Source: Caproicibacter fermentans
GTDB taxonomy: Bacteria > Bacillota > Clostridia > Oscillospirales > Acutalibacteraceae
NCBI RefSeq assembly: GCF_009746625.1
Contig: NZ_VWXL01000003.1
Location: 1-64,000 of the forward strand
DNA: 64,000 bases
Direction of reading: 5' to 3'
Shown here: in pieces, positions 23,761 to 32,909 of the stretch
How the letters are laid out: the number at the start of each line of letters is the position of its first letter
How positions within the stretch are numbered: position 1 is the first letter of the stretch
Translations under genes and position numbers: made by a program
The notes under the pieces: generated by a model
The model's input: the letters and a program-made list of their open reading frames with translations, nothing else
Told to the model about the DNA's origin: nothing
Database searches by the model: none

Positions 23761-24583
23761 TTGCGAAAGAACATATGGATGATAATCTCTCTTTTTGCGG
23801 CGCTGCTTTGGATTGTAACACTGTTCCGGATGATCTGCTACACGCAGGGATTTCGGGCCGCGGCTAAGGAAGCGGGCAGGCCGCCGGATTTGGCTTACCG
23901 GCTGAGCGAACTGGGCTTCAATGTGCTTTTCGGTCTGTTCCTGCTGTTTCTGGGCTGGTTCCTTGCATACGGTTTCGCAAGGCTTCGCTTCGTCCTTCCT
24001 GCTGTTTTCACGGTTTTGCTGATTTCCGCTCTGATCGAATTTGCCTTCACTCCATGGAGCCGTGCTCCGTGGATTTTTGAAGGGCTGCGTACAATTGGCG
24101 CGATTTTCTGGTGCGGAGCAGCTCGGTTTGCTTTTTGGGCGGCACAAAAGCACGGAGATAATCTTCGGCGGAAAAAAGTGGTTGTTTCAGCTTTTTCGGT
24201 TTTAGGTGTCCTGCTTTTTTTTCAACAGCTTACTCATACAAATGACAACAGTAAACAATATCACGATTTTTCAAGGATTAGAAACAGGAGTCAAAATGTT
24301 TTCCATTCCGATTCAAAGCGATCGTCTTTTCTATCTGATGCTGCTTTTTCTCGCTGGATGGTACACAATCTATGGATTTCTGCGTTTCCGCATTGTTTTC
24401 CCTGTTACGCTTGGAATTCTTCTTCTTCCGGCGCTGACGGAATTCGCCTTTCATCCGCTTCACGGTCCTCTCAGCATTTTTGGCGGTATTTTATTTGCGG
24501 TTTGCTGGCTTTTCATCATGGCTCTTTATCGGACCGTCTTCCGAAGGACTTCGAATTTAAGTTCCGTTCAGGGAACAGGTTAG
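23761..24583 (+). pseudogene. Internally duplicated membrane protein, probable frameshift at T8
   Basis: TTG start at 23761 with AAAGGAGG upstream. The first ~140 residues form a membrane repeat: IWMIISLFAALLWIVTLF, FLAYGFARLRFVLPAVF, ALIEFAFTPW. A second related repeat follows: VVVSAFSVLGVLLFF in the same frame, then, after a run of eight T (24215-24222), a shifted frame giving QGLETGVKMFS, YTIYGFLRFRIVFPVT and ALTEFAFHPL, stopping at 24583. With seven T the two repeats would be one protein of ~274 residues. As written, the first frame runs on to 24624 with a non-membrane tail. It could be a real mutation, a contingency tract, or a sequencing error. Function unknown. Confidence 0.5.
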
Positions 24584-24661
24584 CTTTGGGAAGGTACGCT
24601 TCCAAAATACAGGCTCACGGTTAGAAAAAAGGGAAGAAAATAATTGCTTGGAGGAATTAAC

Positions 24662-25117
24662 GTGCAAAAATCCAACCGGGGAATCATCCTTGTTTTTTTG
24701 ATCATTTTAGGGGTTCCACTCGGTTTTTTCCTTTATGGGTATTTTACGTCGGATACTAGAATGTATCAGGATTGGGGTTTCATCGTACCGAGCAATTTTA
24801 AAAAGCAATATTCCGTGTCAGAAACCGGCGGCACGGGTGACAGGGAAACATATGAAATTTATGCGTTGAATGGAACAGACACGCAGGGAGATGCACCGTT
24901 CTTAGAAAAAATGTCCTCACAAAAAAGCACGGAGATGCAGGAGCAGATGATTGCGATTCTGAAAATATTAGACGTAGATACACAAAAATATCCCAATTTC
25001 TCTCATGATTATCAATGGAAAGTTTTAAATAAATCCTATAGTCAAACTAAATTATATATCGTTTTTGACACAAAGTTGTCTTTGATATATTTAGTACAGG
25101 ATATATGGGCGTCTTAG
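24662..25117 (+). CDS. Hypothetical membrane-anchored protein
   Basis: 151 residues. One N-terminal membrane segment (GIILVFLIILGVPLGFFLYG) is followed by a ~125-residue outer domain (YQDWGFIVPSNFKKQ ... KLYIVFDTKLSLIYLV). I chose GTG 24662, because TTGGAGG lies 10 bases upstream; a TTG at 24644 lies before that site. Unknown family. It ends the block of small membrane genes. Confidence 0.55.
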   Translation: MQKSNRGIILVFLIILGVPLGFFLYGYFTSDTRMYQDWGFIVPSNFKKQYSVSETGGTGDRETYEIYALNGTDTQGDAPFLEKMSSQKSTEMQEQMIAILKILDVDTQKYPNFSHDYQWKVLNKSYSQTKLYIVFDTKLSLIYLVQDIWAS

Positions 25118-25658
25118 AATATTAGATAGGCTTTCAATTATAGATAACTTTGCAAAGAAGATTATAAATCGCTTGAAGGAATTGCGATAATGAAAGAAGC
25201 GCAGGATGCAGGAATTCTTACCCCCTTATTTAGTAGAGATTGATCTTGATATGTAACGAATGAGTTTTAAACCATGAAAGCCTATTTGATACGCTTCCAA
25301 TAAAATATGAAAGCAACGCCCGGTTCTATCCGAACCCGGCGTTGCTTTTTACGCTGAAATTTTGAAAATCCATTATAACTCACAAAAGTAAGATATCAAT
25401 TTTATTGATTGCTACAAATTTAAATTTCTTTTGTAACAAATCGTGTCGCCAAGTGGTTATATTGCTTGATGGAAAAAACAACCAAGGTTTTTAACGATAA
25501 GAAGATAATTTGCGGACACGCGCCGCTTTCCCGCCGGAAAGTCCGCGGAAGAGAGACGATTGAATGGAAAGGATGTGATTCCAATGTTCTGATTTCGGCG
25601 AAAGGATTTTCTGCTGTTGTAAGCCAGTCAACCGTGGTAAAATCAAGGAGGTAATGAG
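25118..25658. other. 541-base stretch without a convincing gene
   Basis: AT-rich. It holds one good terminator (25312-25350). A short open frame at 25466-25654 has no ribosome binding site and no recognisable protein features, so I do not call it. Small translatable pieces around 25150-25240 look like decayed coding sequence. Confidence 0.5.
25312..25350 (+). terminator. Rho-independent terminator
   Basis: Double-stem hairpin AGCAACGCC / GGCGTTGCT with an inner GGTTC / GAACC, then TTTTT. Confidence 0.85.
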
Positions 25659-26141
25659 ATGATCAAAACAAAAAGAATGCTGTCGGTTTGGCGTTGGCTT
25701 TCACGCTGTCTCATCCTGATTTCAGCAGATAAGACGATGTGGTTTCAAACCCTTCTGACCGGAGGTCGGGGGGAGGGCGCGGTTCCGGGGCTTTTCTATG
25801 GCCCGTGGAACGAATGCGGCTGTTGGGGCTGGAGCACTTTCAGCTTTAAAGATACTGCAGAGGCCATGAGCCTGTTTGCCGCGGTGCTTACCCCTCTGAT
25901 GCCGGATAAGGTAACACAGGTTGCCGCGTCGGAAATCGCCGTGGCGTTTCAGGGCCTGGCCTACGTCGGCGGTTCTTCCTATTTCCATGGAGGCGTCCAA
26001 AGGACGCGCCGGGAGGCTTATTACCCGAACGGCACGTTCGCATTCTCCGAATACCGCTATGAAATCCAGACTTATTTGGTGGACGACGAAGGGAATACGC
26101 ATGACCTTGGAACGATCACGCAACTATATCATGTAACTTAA
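25659..26141 (+). CDS. Hypothetical protein
   Basis: 160 residues with an excellent ribosome binding site (AAGGAGGTAATGAG before the ATG). The body contains GPWNECGCWGWSTF, a helical segment with ALTPLMPDKVTQVAASEIA-like residues, and a beta-rich C-terminus (YRYEIQTYLVDDEGNTHDLG). The N-terminus is basic but not a clean signal peptide; in another frame the same DNA reads LALAFTLS, so two small compensating indels may have altered it. No known family. It is convergent with birA. Confidence 0.5.
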   Translation: MIKTKRMLSVWRWLSRCLILISADKTMWFQTLLTGGRGEGAVPGLFYGPWNECGCWGWSTFSFKDTAEAMSLFAAVLTPLMPDKVTQVAASEIAVAFQGLAYVGGSSYFHGGVQRTRREAYYPNGTFAFSEYRYEIQTYLVDDEGNTHDLGTITQLYHVT

Positions 26142-26178
26142 CGAAGCCGCAACACGGTTAGGCAGTTTCGCAGTTCAT

Positions 26179-26218
26179 AAAAAAGCGGCGCCCGCGCTGA
26201 CTTTGCGCTGGACGCCGT
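26179..26218 (-). terminator. Terminator of birA
   Basis: On the minus strand GACGGCGTCCAGCGC pairs with GCGCGGGCGCCGC and ends in TTTTTT; it lies just after the birA stop. Confidence 0.8.
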
Positions 26219-26221
26219 CAT

Positions 26222-27199
26222 TTAATGCCCGTAGATCCCCTGTACGCTGACTTCTCCGGCAGTGACGGTTTCCCTTGTTCCGTCTTCCAGTTCGACGATC
26301 AGCTCGCCGCCGCTGGAAATGTCCGCGGCGACTCCCTTTACCTGCGCGCCTCTGCGTGTGAATTCGACCTGGCGATCAAGGGAGACGCACAAGCTTTTGT
26401 ATTCTTCCCAAAACGCGGGGTCTGCTTCGGCGTTTTGTTTCAGCAGAGTTTCAAACTGAATCAGAATTTCCTGCAAAAGAGAAACGCGCCGCAGCGGTTT
26501 TCCGCCCGCCATGCGGATGGAAATAGCTTTTTCCCTCAGGGACTCGGGAAAAGCCGTGTTGTTTACGTTGACCCCGATTCCGACCGCGACGAATTCAATG
26601 CGGTCGACCTCTGCCGTCATTTCCGTCAAAATCCCGCAGACCTTTTTGCTCCCGATGACGACGTCGTTCGGCCATTTGATCCTGGCGTCGCATCCGGAAA
26701 GGGAGCGGATGGCTCTGGCTACGGCTAGCCCCGAAAGCAGGGTCGTGACGGAGACGCGCAGCGGCAGGATTCCGGGCCGGAGCAGAACGGTGAACCACAG
26801 TCCGGTTCCCGCGGGGGAAGCGAAGCTTCTGCCAAGGCGGCCCTTGCCCCCGGTCTGCTGTTCCGAAACAAATACGCTGCCGTTCGGAGCGCCGGTGAGC
26901 GCTCGGCGCTTTGCTTCCTCATTGGTCGAATCGATTGTATCGAAGCAGTAAATATTCCTGCCTAAAAACTCCGTTTCCAAACCGGCGCCGATTTCGGCCT
27001 CTGAGTAACGGTCCGGGCAGCTTTCCAGACGGTATCCGCGGTTTGTCGCCGAAACGATGCCGTAACCTTCCTCCCTCAGCGAGTTGATGTATTTCCAAAC
27101 CGCCGTGCGGGAAACATGTAATTGTTCGCTGAGTTCCTCCCCGGAGATGTACTCTCCGTTTTCACGAAGACGATTGAGAATCTGCTCTTTGGTTCCCAT
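26222..27199 (-). CDS. birA: Bifunctional biotin ligase / biotin operon repressor BirA
   Basis: 325 residues. Residues ~1-65 form a winged helix-turn-helix (ISGEELSEQLHVSRTAVWKY). The ligase domain follows with the biotinyl-AMP loop GGKGRLGRSFASP and KWPNDVVIG, and the C-terminal SH3-like domain ends near GEVSVQGIYGH. It attaches biotin to carboxylase carrier domains, and the DNA-binding domain suggests it also represses biotin genes. I chose ATG 27199 (MGTKEQILNRLRE); the longer frame upstream has no supporting site. It is divergent from the DUF951 gene. Confidence 0.93.
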   Translation of the reverse strand: MGTKEQILNRLRENGEYISGEELSEQLHVSRTAVWKYINSLREEGYGIVSATNRGYRLESCPDRYSEAEIGAGLETEFLGRNIYCFDTIDSTNEEAKRRALTGAPNGSVFVSEQQTGGKGRLGRSFASPAGTGLWFTVLLRPGILPLRVSVTTLLSGLAVARAIRSLSGCDARIKWPNDVVIGSKKVCGILTEMTAEVDRIEFVAVGIGVNVNNTAFPESLREKAISIRMAGGKPLRRVSLLQEILIQFETLLKQNAEADPAFWEEYKSLCVSLDRQVEFTRRGAQVKGVAADISSGGELIVELEDGTRETVTAGEVSVQGIYGH

Positions 27200-27288
27200 A
27201 ATAATCCCAGCCTTATCGTTCAGAATGGCTTTATTATATGCCGAACTTGGGCAAACCGCAAGTCGCCTGAAAAACTGCACGGCGGATA

Positions 27289-27317
27289 TTGCCGTTTGGC
27301 GAATTTTGGTCTATACT
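27289..27317 (+). promoter_or_regulatory. Promoter of the DUF951-prfA-tsaC-coaE operon
   Basis: TTGCCG (27289-27294), 17-base spacer, TATACT (27312-27317), 44 bases before the DUF951 start. Confidence 0.6.
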
Positions 27318-27360
27318 AAAGACTGTGGTCTTTTAATTGCGATGGAAGAGAGGTGCGCCC

Positions 27361-27558
27361 ATGGACGTCAGACCGGGAGACGTACTTCAGATGAAGAAGC
27401 CGCATCCGTGCGGATGCAATACGTTTCTGGTGCTGCGCTCCGGCATGGATTTTAAAATCCGCTGCCAAAAATGCGGCCATGAAATTATGGTTCCGCGTTT
27501 GAAGTGCGAAAAGAATATTAAAAAAATCATCCGGGAAACCAGCCAGGATGAGTTATAG
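27361..27558 (+). CDS. DUF951 family protein
   Basis: 65 residues. MDVRPGDVLQMKKPHPCG, FKIRCQKCGHEIMV and LKCEKNIKKI match DUF951, a small Firmicute family with Cys residues placed as in a zinc ribbon. Function unknown, perhaps nucleic-acid binding. GAGAGGTG precedes ATG 27361; an in-frame ATG at 27337 has no site. It is the first gene of the prfA operon. Confidence 0.85.
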   Translation: MDVRPGDVLQMKKPHPCGCNTFLVLRSGMDFKIRCQKCGHEIMVPRLKCEKNIKKIIRETSQDEL

Positions 27559-27600
27559 CTCTCCTTTGGATTCACTGCTTAAAAACAAAGGAGAATTGTG

Positions 27601-28692
27601 ATGTTTGAAAACTTGACGGTCTTTGAAAAACGATATGAAGAATTGAACCGGAAATTATGTGACCCGGTCGTGGCGTGCGACCCGGAGCAATCGAGGGAAC
27701 TGATGAAAGAGGTCCGTTCCATCGAACCGATTGTGGAAAAATACCGCGAATTCCGGAAAACCGAGGAAGCGGAAGACGAAGCGAAACAGATTCTGGAGGA
27801 TGAGTCCGACCGGGAGCTTCGGCATATGGCGGAAGAAGAAATCAGCACGGCGCGCGCGGACCGCGAACGCATCGGCGAAGAGCTGAAGCTTCTGCTGCTT
27901 CCCCGCGACCCGAACGATGAAAAAAACGTCATTGTTGAAATTCGCGGCGGAGCGGGCGGGGAGGAAGCCGCCCTGTTCTCCGGCGTTCTGTACCGTATGT
28001 ATAGCATGTATGCCCAGTCAAGGGGCTGGCAGACGGAAATCATGAACGCCAATGAAACCGAGCTGGGCGGCTTTAAGGAAATCAGCTTTATGATAACGGG
28101 CGACGGAGCTTACTCCCGCCTGAAATACGAAAGCGGGGTCCACCGCGTTCAGCGTGTGCCTGAGACGGAGCAGCAGGGACGGATTCACACCTCGACAGCG
28201 ACGGTTGCGGTGCTGCCGGAAGTTGAGGAGGTGGAGTTTGAACTGGACCCGAACGATCTGAAAATCGACACGTTCCGTTCCAGCGGCGCCGGGGGCCAGC
28301 ACATCAATAAAACATCGTCCGCCATCCGCGTGACCCATCTTCCCACCGGCATGGTGGTGGAGTGTCAGGACGAACGCAGCCAATACAAAAACAAGGACAG
28401 GGCTCTGAAAATTCTGCGCAGCAGATTATATGAAATCAAACAAAAGGAACAGGACGATCAGGTGGCGGCCGAACGACGTTCTCAGGTTGGAACGGGCGAC
28501 CGTTCGGAGCGGATTCGCACTTACAACTATCCGCAGGGACGCGTGACGGATCACCGGATCGGCCTGACGCTGTACCGGCTGGATGCGGTCCTCAATGGGG
28601 ACCTCGATGAAATTCTGGACGCTCTGATCGCGGCGGACCGGGCGGAAAAACTAAAGAACTCTGCTGAAAACGGAACAAATTCTGGAGAATAA
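27601..28692 (+). CDS. prfA: Peptide chain release factor 1
   Basis: 363 residues. It terminates translation at UAA and UAG. The peptidyl-hydrolase motif GGQ is in [20 protein letters not shown]. The stop-codon recognition region reads [13 protein letters not shown], as in RF1 and not the SPF of RF2. The N-terminal coiled domain is of normal length. GTG 27598 directly precedes ATG 27601; the latter is better placed after AAAGGAG. It is followed by tsaC after one base. Confidence 0.96.
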   Translation: MFENLTVFEKRYEELNRKLCDPVVACDPEQSRELMKEVRSIEPIVEKYREFRKTEEAEDEAKQILEDESDRELRHMAEEEISTARADRERIGEELKLLLLPRDPNDEKNVIVEIRGGAGGEEAALFSGVLYRMYSMYAQSRGWQTEIMNANETELGGFKEISFMITGDGAYSRLKYESGVHRVQRVPETEQQGRIHTSTATVAVLPEVEEVEFELDPNDLKIDTFRSSGAGGQHINKTSSAIRVTHLPTGMVVECQDERSQYKNKDRALKILRSRLYEIKQKEQDDQVAAERRSQVGTGDRSERIRTYNYPQGRVTDHRIGLTLYRLDAVLNGDLDEILDALIAADRAEKLKNSAENGTNSGE

Positions 28693-28693
28693 A

Positions 28694-29716
28694 ATGAAAA
28701 CAGTTTACCTTGACGCGGCGAAAGGCGAATCGATTGAAACCGCGGCCCATATAATAAGAAACGGCGGCCTTGTCGGTATGCCGACGGAAACCGTCTACGG
28801 CCTTGCCGCAAACGCACTGGACGGAAAGGCTGTCAAAAAAATTTTTGAAGCGAAAGGCCGGCCTCAGGACAATCCGCTGATCGTCCATATCTCAGGCATG
28901 GAACAGATTGACCGGCTGGTTACAAATCTGCCTGAATCGGCGAAAAAGCTTGCGCGGGCGTATTGGCCCGGGCCGCTCACCATGGTATTGCAGAAATCGG
29001 AACTGATTCCGGACGAGGTCAGCACAGGATTGCCGACCGTTGGAATCCGCTTTCCCTCGCATCCGGTTGCGCGGGCTCTGATCACCGCCGCGGATGTCCC
29101 TATCGCCGCGCCTTCTGCAAACCGGTCCGGTTTGCCCAGCACCACAACGGCGGAGCATGTGATGCGGGACATGGACGGTAAAATCGACGCCGTCCTGGAC
29201 GGCGGCCCCTGCGGAGTCGGTGTGGAATCCACAATCGTAACGCTGGTTTCCGACCCGCCGCGGCTGCTCAGACCCGGCGGAATCACACTGGATCAGCTGC
29301 GGGCCGTGCTGGGCCGGGTGGACGTGGATCCTGCCGTCATGAACCCTCTGCCAAAGGGGGCGAGACCGCTGTCGCCCGGGATGAAATACAAGCATTATTC
29401 CCCGAAGGCGAATGTGGTGATTCTGAGCGGCGGCGAAAAATCTTATTTTGCATTTGTAAATTCTCACGCGGAACCGGGCGTTGCGGCGCTCTGCTACGAC
29501 GGCGAGGACAGACTGCTGAAGGTCCCGGCCGTATGCTACGGAGCGGAAAAAGACACCGGAGCGCAGGCAAGGGAGCTTTTTGAGGCCCTTCGGCGGCTGG
29601 ACGATCTCGGGGCAAAAACGGTTTACGCGCGCTGTCCGGCTCCCGACGGGGTCGGCCTTGCCGTTTACAACCGACTGATGCGGGCGGCGGGATTCGAGGT
29701 GCTGCAGCTTGATTAA
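28694..29716 (+). CDS. tsaC: Threonylcarbamoyl-AMP synthase (Sua5/YwlC type)
   Basis: 340 residues. It makes threonylcarbamoyl-AMP for t6A37 modification of ANN-decoding tRNAs. The YrdC domain (~1-205) has GGLVGMPTETVYGLAANAL and DNPLIVHI. The C-terminal Sua5 domain (~225-335; SPGMKYKHYSPKANV) marks the longer Sua5/YwlC form. CTGGAG precedes the ATG. It overlaps coaE by eight bases. The prfA-sua5 pairing is common in Firmicutes; prmC is absent here. Confidence 0.93.
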   Translation: MKTVYLDAAKGESIETAAHIIRNGGLVGMPTETVYGLAANALDGKAVKKIFEAKGRPQDNPLIVHISGMEQIDRLVTNLPESAKKLARAYWPGPLTMVLQKSELIPDEVSTGLPTVGIRFPSHPVARALITAADVPIAAPSANRSGLPSTTTAEHVMRDMDGKIDAVLDGGPCGVGVESTIVTLVSDPPRLLRPGGITLDQLRAVLGRVDVDPAVMNPLPKGARPLSPGMKYKHYSPKANVVILSGGEKSYFAFVNSHAEPGVAALCYDGEDRLLKVPAVCYGAEKDTGAQARELFEALRRLDDLGAKTVYARCPAPDGVGLAVYNRLMRAAGFEVLQLD

Positions 29717-30323
29717 GCCGGTCATCGGGCTGACGGGACCGACCGGGGCGGGAAAATCCACCGTGGCGTCGGTTTTTCAAAAGCTTGGCTGCGCCGTAAT
29801 CGACGCGGACTTGTTGGCGAGGGAAGCCGTTCAGAACGCGGAGTGTCTGGCGGAGCTGAAAGAGGAGTTCGGGGCGGATCTTGTGAATGCCGACGGACGG
29901 CTCGACCGGCGTCTGCTTGCGAAACGGGCGTTTGCCGACCCGGCAAAAACCCTCCGTTTGAATCAGATTACACATCCCGTTATTCTGAAAGAGACGGTGC
30001 GGCGGATTCAGGAGCTGCAGAGCGGCGATTCCGTCGCCGTGATTCTTGACGCTCCCCTCCTGTTTGAAAGCGGCGCCGATTCGCTTTGCGACACAAGCGT
30101 CGCGGTGACGGCTCCGGCCGAATCCCGGCTGAAAAGGATTATGAATCGCGACGGCTTGTCGGAGGAAGCGGCGAAGGAACGCATGAGTGCGCAGAATCCG
30201 AATGAATTTTATGAAAAGCGAGCCGGGCATGTTTTCAGCGGCTCTATCGGTTATGATATTTTGGAGGCAAGCGTCTCTTGCTTGCTGAAACAAATTCTGG
30301 GGGAGGAGAATGAAGCGCTCTAA
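29709..30323 (+). CDS. coaE: Dephospho-CoA kinase
   Basis: 204 residues. It phosphorylates dephospho-CoA, the last step of CoA synthesis. The P-loop is GLTGPTGAGKSTVAS at the N-terminus, with DADLLAREAV and the lid residues near LKRIMNRDGL. Start TTG 29709, with GAGGTG about 8 bases upstream, inside the end of tsaC. It overlaps the transglycosylase gene. Confidence 0.94.
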   Translation: MIKPVIGLTGPTGAGKSTVASVFQKLGCAVIDADLLAREAVQNAECLAELKEEFGADLVNADGRLDRRLLAKRAFADPAKTLRLNQITHPVILKETVRRIQELQSGDSVAVILDAPLLFESGADSLCDTSVAVTAPAESRLKRIMNRDGLSEEAAKERMSAQNPNEFYEKRAGHVFSGSIGYDILEASVSCLLKQILGEENEAL

Positions 30324-30882
30324 AAAGAAAAAACTCTGGAAGTCACTAGTCCTGCTGGCGGCCCTGCTGATTGCGGCTGCTTTGGCTCTCCGAATCGGGT
30401 TCAACCGTTTTGAAAAATCGGTCTATCCGCTTCGTTATTCTGACTATGTCGAAAAGTATGCCGGGGAATACGGGCTGGAGCCCGCGCTTGTTTACGCGGT
30501 GATTCGATCGGAGAGCAATTTTGACGCGGAAGCGGAATCCCGGTCCGGAGCGCTTGGCCTGATGCAGTTAATGCCGGACACGTTCAACTGGCTTCAGGAA
30601 AGCCAGAACGACCATTATACCGAACAGGATCTTCTTCAACCGGAGGTTAACATCCGCTACGGGTGCCGGTATTTGTCCATGATGGTGACAAAATACGGAG
30701 TGCTTCGCACCGCCCTTTGTGCGTATAACGCGGGATCCGGAACGGTGGACGGCTGGCTCAGGAATTCCGAAATCTCGTCGGACGGGAAAACTTTAACCCG
30801 GATTCCCTATTCGGAAACAAGAAATTATGCGGACGCCGTTATGAAAAGCTATGAAAAGTATAAAAAACTTTATCAAATATAA
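30310..30882 (+). CDS. Membrane-anchored lytic transglycosylase (SLT family)
   Basis: 190 residues. One N-terminal membrane segment (LVLLAALLIAAALALRI) is followed by a soluble-lytic-transglycosylase domain: the catalytic Glu in AVIRSESNFDAEAES, then GALGLMQLMPDTFNW and ALCAYNAGSGTVDGWL. It cleaves glycan strands to 1,6-anhydro-muropeptides outside the membrane. GGGGGAGGAG lies directly before the ATG, overlapping the end of coaE. Confidence 0.9.
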   Translation: MKRSKKKKLWKSLVLLAALLIAAALALRIGFNRFEKSVYPLRYSDYVEKYAGEYGLEPALVYAVIRSESNFDAEAESRSGALGLMQLMPDTFNWLQESQNDHYTEQDLLQPEVNIRYGCRYLSMMVTKYGVLRTALCAYNAGSGTVDGWLRNSEISSDGKTLTRIPYSETRNYADAVMKSYEKYKKLYQI

Positions 30883-30896
30883 AGGAGAGTCGAACC

Positions 30897-32297
30897 ATGG
30901 AAAAAAGTGAAGAAATCAAGGAACTGACCAAAAAGCTTCTGATCGACAGAAAAAACGGTTTTGCTAAGGTGCCGAAGGAAAAGGCCGAGCAGGCGGACCG
31001 CTTCTGCGAGGGCTACCGCAGCTTTATCGGGCGGGCAAAAACGGAGCGGGAAGTGGCGTGCTTCGCCATTGACGCGGCGGAAAAGGCCGGTTTTGTCCCT
31101 TATGAACAGGGAAAGCACTATCAGCCCGGAGACCGGGTTTATTACAACAACCGGAACAGAGCGGTAATTCTGGCCGTAATCGGAGAAGAAGGATGCCGCG
31201 ACGGCGTGAGGATTGCCGCGGCGCATATCGACTCCCCCAGACTGGACCTCAAGCCCCATCCGCTCTATGAGAAGGACGGGCTGGCGCTGTTTAAAACACA
31301 TTATTACGGCGGAATCAAAAAGTACCAGTGGACGGCTGTTCCGCTGTCCCTGCACGGACGGGTGGTTTTGAAAGACGGCACTCATGTGGACCTGCGTGTC
31401 GGCGAAGAACCGGGCGATCCTCAGTTTACCGTCACAGATCTTTTGCCCCATCTCGCGTCCGAACAGATGCAGAAAACACTTTCCAAGGCGATTGAGGGAG
31501 AGAACCTGAACATACTGGCCGGCAGCCGTCCGGTTCGTGTGGAGGAAGGCGAAAATCTGATAAAACTCAACCTGATGAAAATTCTTAATGAGAAATACGG
31601 AATGACGGAAGAAGATTTCGTATCCGCCGACCTGGAGCTTGTTCCCGCGTTTGGCGCCGTGGACATCGGATTTGACCGCAGCATGATCGGCGCTTACGGG
31701 CACGACGACAGAGTCTGCGCTTACCCGGCTCTGATGGCCGCGCTTCAGATGAAAACTCCGAAACACACGGTTTTGAGCGTCCTTGCGGATAAGGAAGAAA
31801 TCGGCAGCGACGGAAATACGGGCCTGAACAGCCAGTTTATGCGTTATTTTATCGCCGATCTGGCGCAGGCCGAGGGTCTGGAGGGACGGCACGTCCTCAG
31901 CCGTTCGAAATGTCTTTCCGCCGACGTGACGGCTGCGTACGATCCGAACTATGCTGACGTGTACGAGGCGGCCAACTCCTGTTTCCTGAACGGAGGGGTT
32001 GGAATGTGCAAATATACAGGCGGACGCGGCAAGAGCGGCTCCAGCGAAGCTTCCGCCGAATTTGTCTCGGAAATCCGGCGCCTGTTTGAGGCCAACGGGG
32101 TGCTCTGGCAGATCGGTGAACTTGGAAAGGTGGACGCCGGCGGCGGCGGAACGGTTGCCATGTATGTCGCCAATCTGAATGTTGACGTGGTTGACATCGG
32201 AGTTCCGGTATTGTCCATGCATTCTCCCTTTGAAGTCGTTTCCAAGCTGGACATCTATATGACCTACGAAGGAATCAGAGTGTTTTTTGAATCGTAA
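30897..32297 (+). CDS. apeA: M18 family aminopeptidase
   Basis: 466 residues. A cytoplasmic zinc aminopeptidase with the M18 metal ligands in AAHIDSPRLDLKPHP, GHDDRVCAY and DKEEIGSDGNTG, and the late histidine in VPVLSMHSPFEVVSK. M18 enzymes release N-terminal residues from peptides and form large ring-like assemblies. AAAGGAG precedes the ATG. It ends the prfA-side operon and a terminator follows. Confidence 0.92.
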   Translation: MEKSEEIKELTKKLLIDRKNGFAKVPKEKAEQADRFCEGYRSFIGRAKTEREVACFAIDAAEKAGFVPYEQGKHYQPGDRVYYNNRNRAVILAVIGEEGCRDGVRIAAAHIDSPRLDLKPHPLYEKDGLALFKTHYYGGIKKYQWTAVPLSLHGRVVLKDGTHVDLRVGEEPGDPQFTVTDLLPHLASEQMQKTLSKAIEGENLNILAGSRPVRVEEGENLIKLNLMKILNEKYGMTEEDFVSADLELVPAFGAVDIGFDRSMIGAYGHDDRVCAYPALMAALQMKTPKHTVLSVLADKEEIGSDGNTGLNSQFMRYFIADLAQAEGLEGRHVLSRSKCLSADVTAAYDPNYADVYEAANSCFLNGGVGMCKYTGGRGKSGSSEASAEFVSEIRRLFEANGVLWQIGELGKVDAGGGGTVAMYVANLNVDVVDIGVPVLSMHSPFEVVSKLDIYMTYEGIRVFFES

Positions 32298-32311
32298 AAA
32301 TGAAAGTCTGC

Positions 32312-32356
32312 CGGGGAAAAGAGAAGGGTTTATTGTCTCTTTTCCCTGCTTTTTTT
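32312..32356 (+). terminator. Terminator after the aminopeptidase gene
   Basis: Hairpin CGGGGAAAAGAGA / TCTCTTTTCCCTG, then CTTTTTTT. Confidence 0.85.
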
Positions 32357-32420
32357 ATTTTTGCGGCAGCTTCCGGCAATGTTAAAATTCGCGCTGCAGC
32401 AGTCACTTTCAACGGTTTTA

Positions 32421-32449
32421 TTGACATTGCTTTGTCGCCATGTTATGAT
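32421..32449 (+). promoter_or_regulatory. Promoter of the CheY-CheC-GGDEF operon
   Basis: Perfect TTGACA (32421-32426), 17-base spacer, TATGAT (32444-32449), 61 bases before the first ATG. Confidence 0.75.
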
Positions 32450-32510
32450 TAAGAAAATTGTCTTATTATTTCTTATTGCTTCGATAACTGCTGGAGGCTG
32501 AACAAACGTT

Positions 32511-32909
32511 ATGATTCATGTCCTCATAGTGGATGATTCTGTTTTTTCTCAAAAAGTAACCGCTAATTTATTAAAAAAAGTTATGCAGGGTGAGGTTATA
32601 GAAATCAGTTTTGCTTCCGACGGGGAGGAAGGCCTGGAGAAATTTCGGAATCTGAAACCGGATTTTATTTTCATCGACCTTTTAATGCCGAAATTAAGCG
32701 GAGCTGAACTGGTTCGCATCGTTCAGAAGGAAGGCGGCTCCGGCGTTGTTGTTGTCACCGCGGATGTCCAGAAAAGCGTTCGGGAGGAAATCGAGGCGCA
32801 GAATGTTCTGGCTTTTGTCAACAAACCCCTGAATGATGAAAAAATGCGGTTGCTGTGCGACCGGATGATAAAGGACGATAAAAATGGATCGGGAATGCTT
32901 TCGTTATGA
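32511..32909 (+). CDS. CheY-like single-domain response regulator
   Basis: 132 residues, a lone receiver domain. The acidic pair is VDDSVFSQK, the phospho-acceptor Asp is in FIFIDLLMPKLSG (~57), the switch Thr is in VVVTADVQK, and the conserved Lys is in FVNKPLN. There is no output domain, so it acts by binding a partner. It overlaps the CheC-like gene by 26 bases; the product of that gene could dephosphorylate it. No histidine kinase or flagellar gene lies nearby. Confidence 0.9.
   Translation: MIHVLIVDDSVFSQKVTANLLKKVMQGEVIEISFASDGEEGLEKFRNLKPDFIFIDLLMPKLSGAELVRIVQKEGGSGVVVVTADVQKSVREEIEAQNVLAFVNKPLNDEKMRLLCDRMIKDDKNGSGMLSL

Noticed and set aside
25466-25654. A 62-codon open frame between the small membrane genes and the 25659 gene
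   Set aside because: No ribosome binding site, no recognisable motif; more likely chance or decayed sequence.
30873-32222. A 449-codon open frame opposite the M18 aminopeptidase
   Set aside because: Antisense shadow; the plus-strand enzyme has all metal ligands in place.
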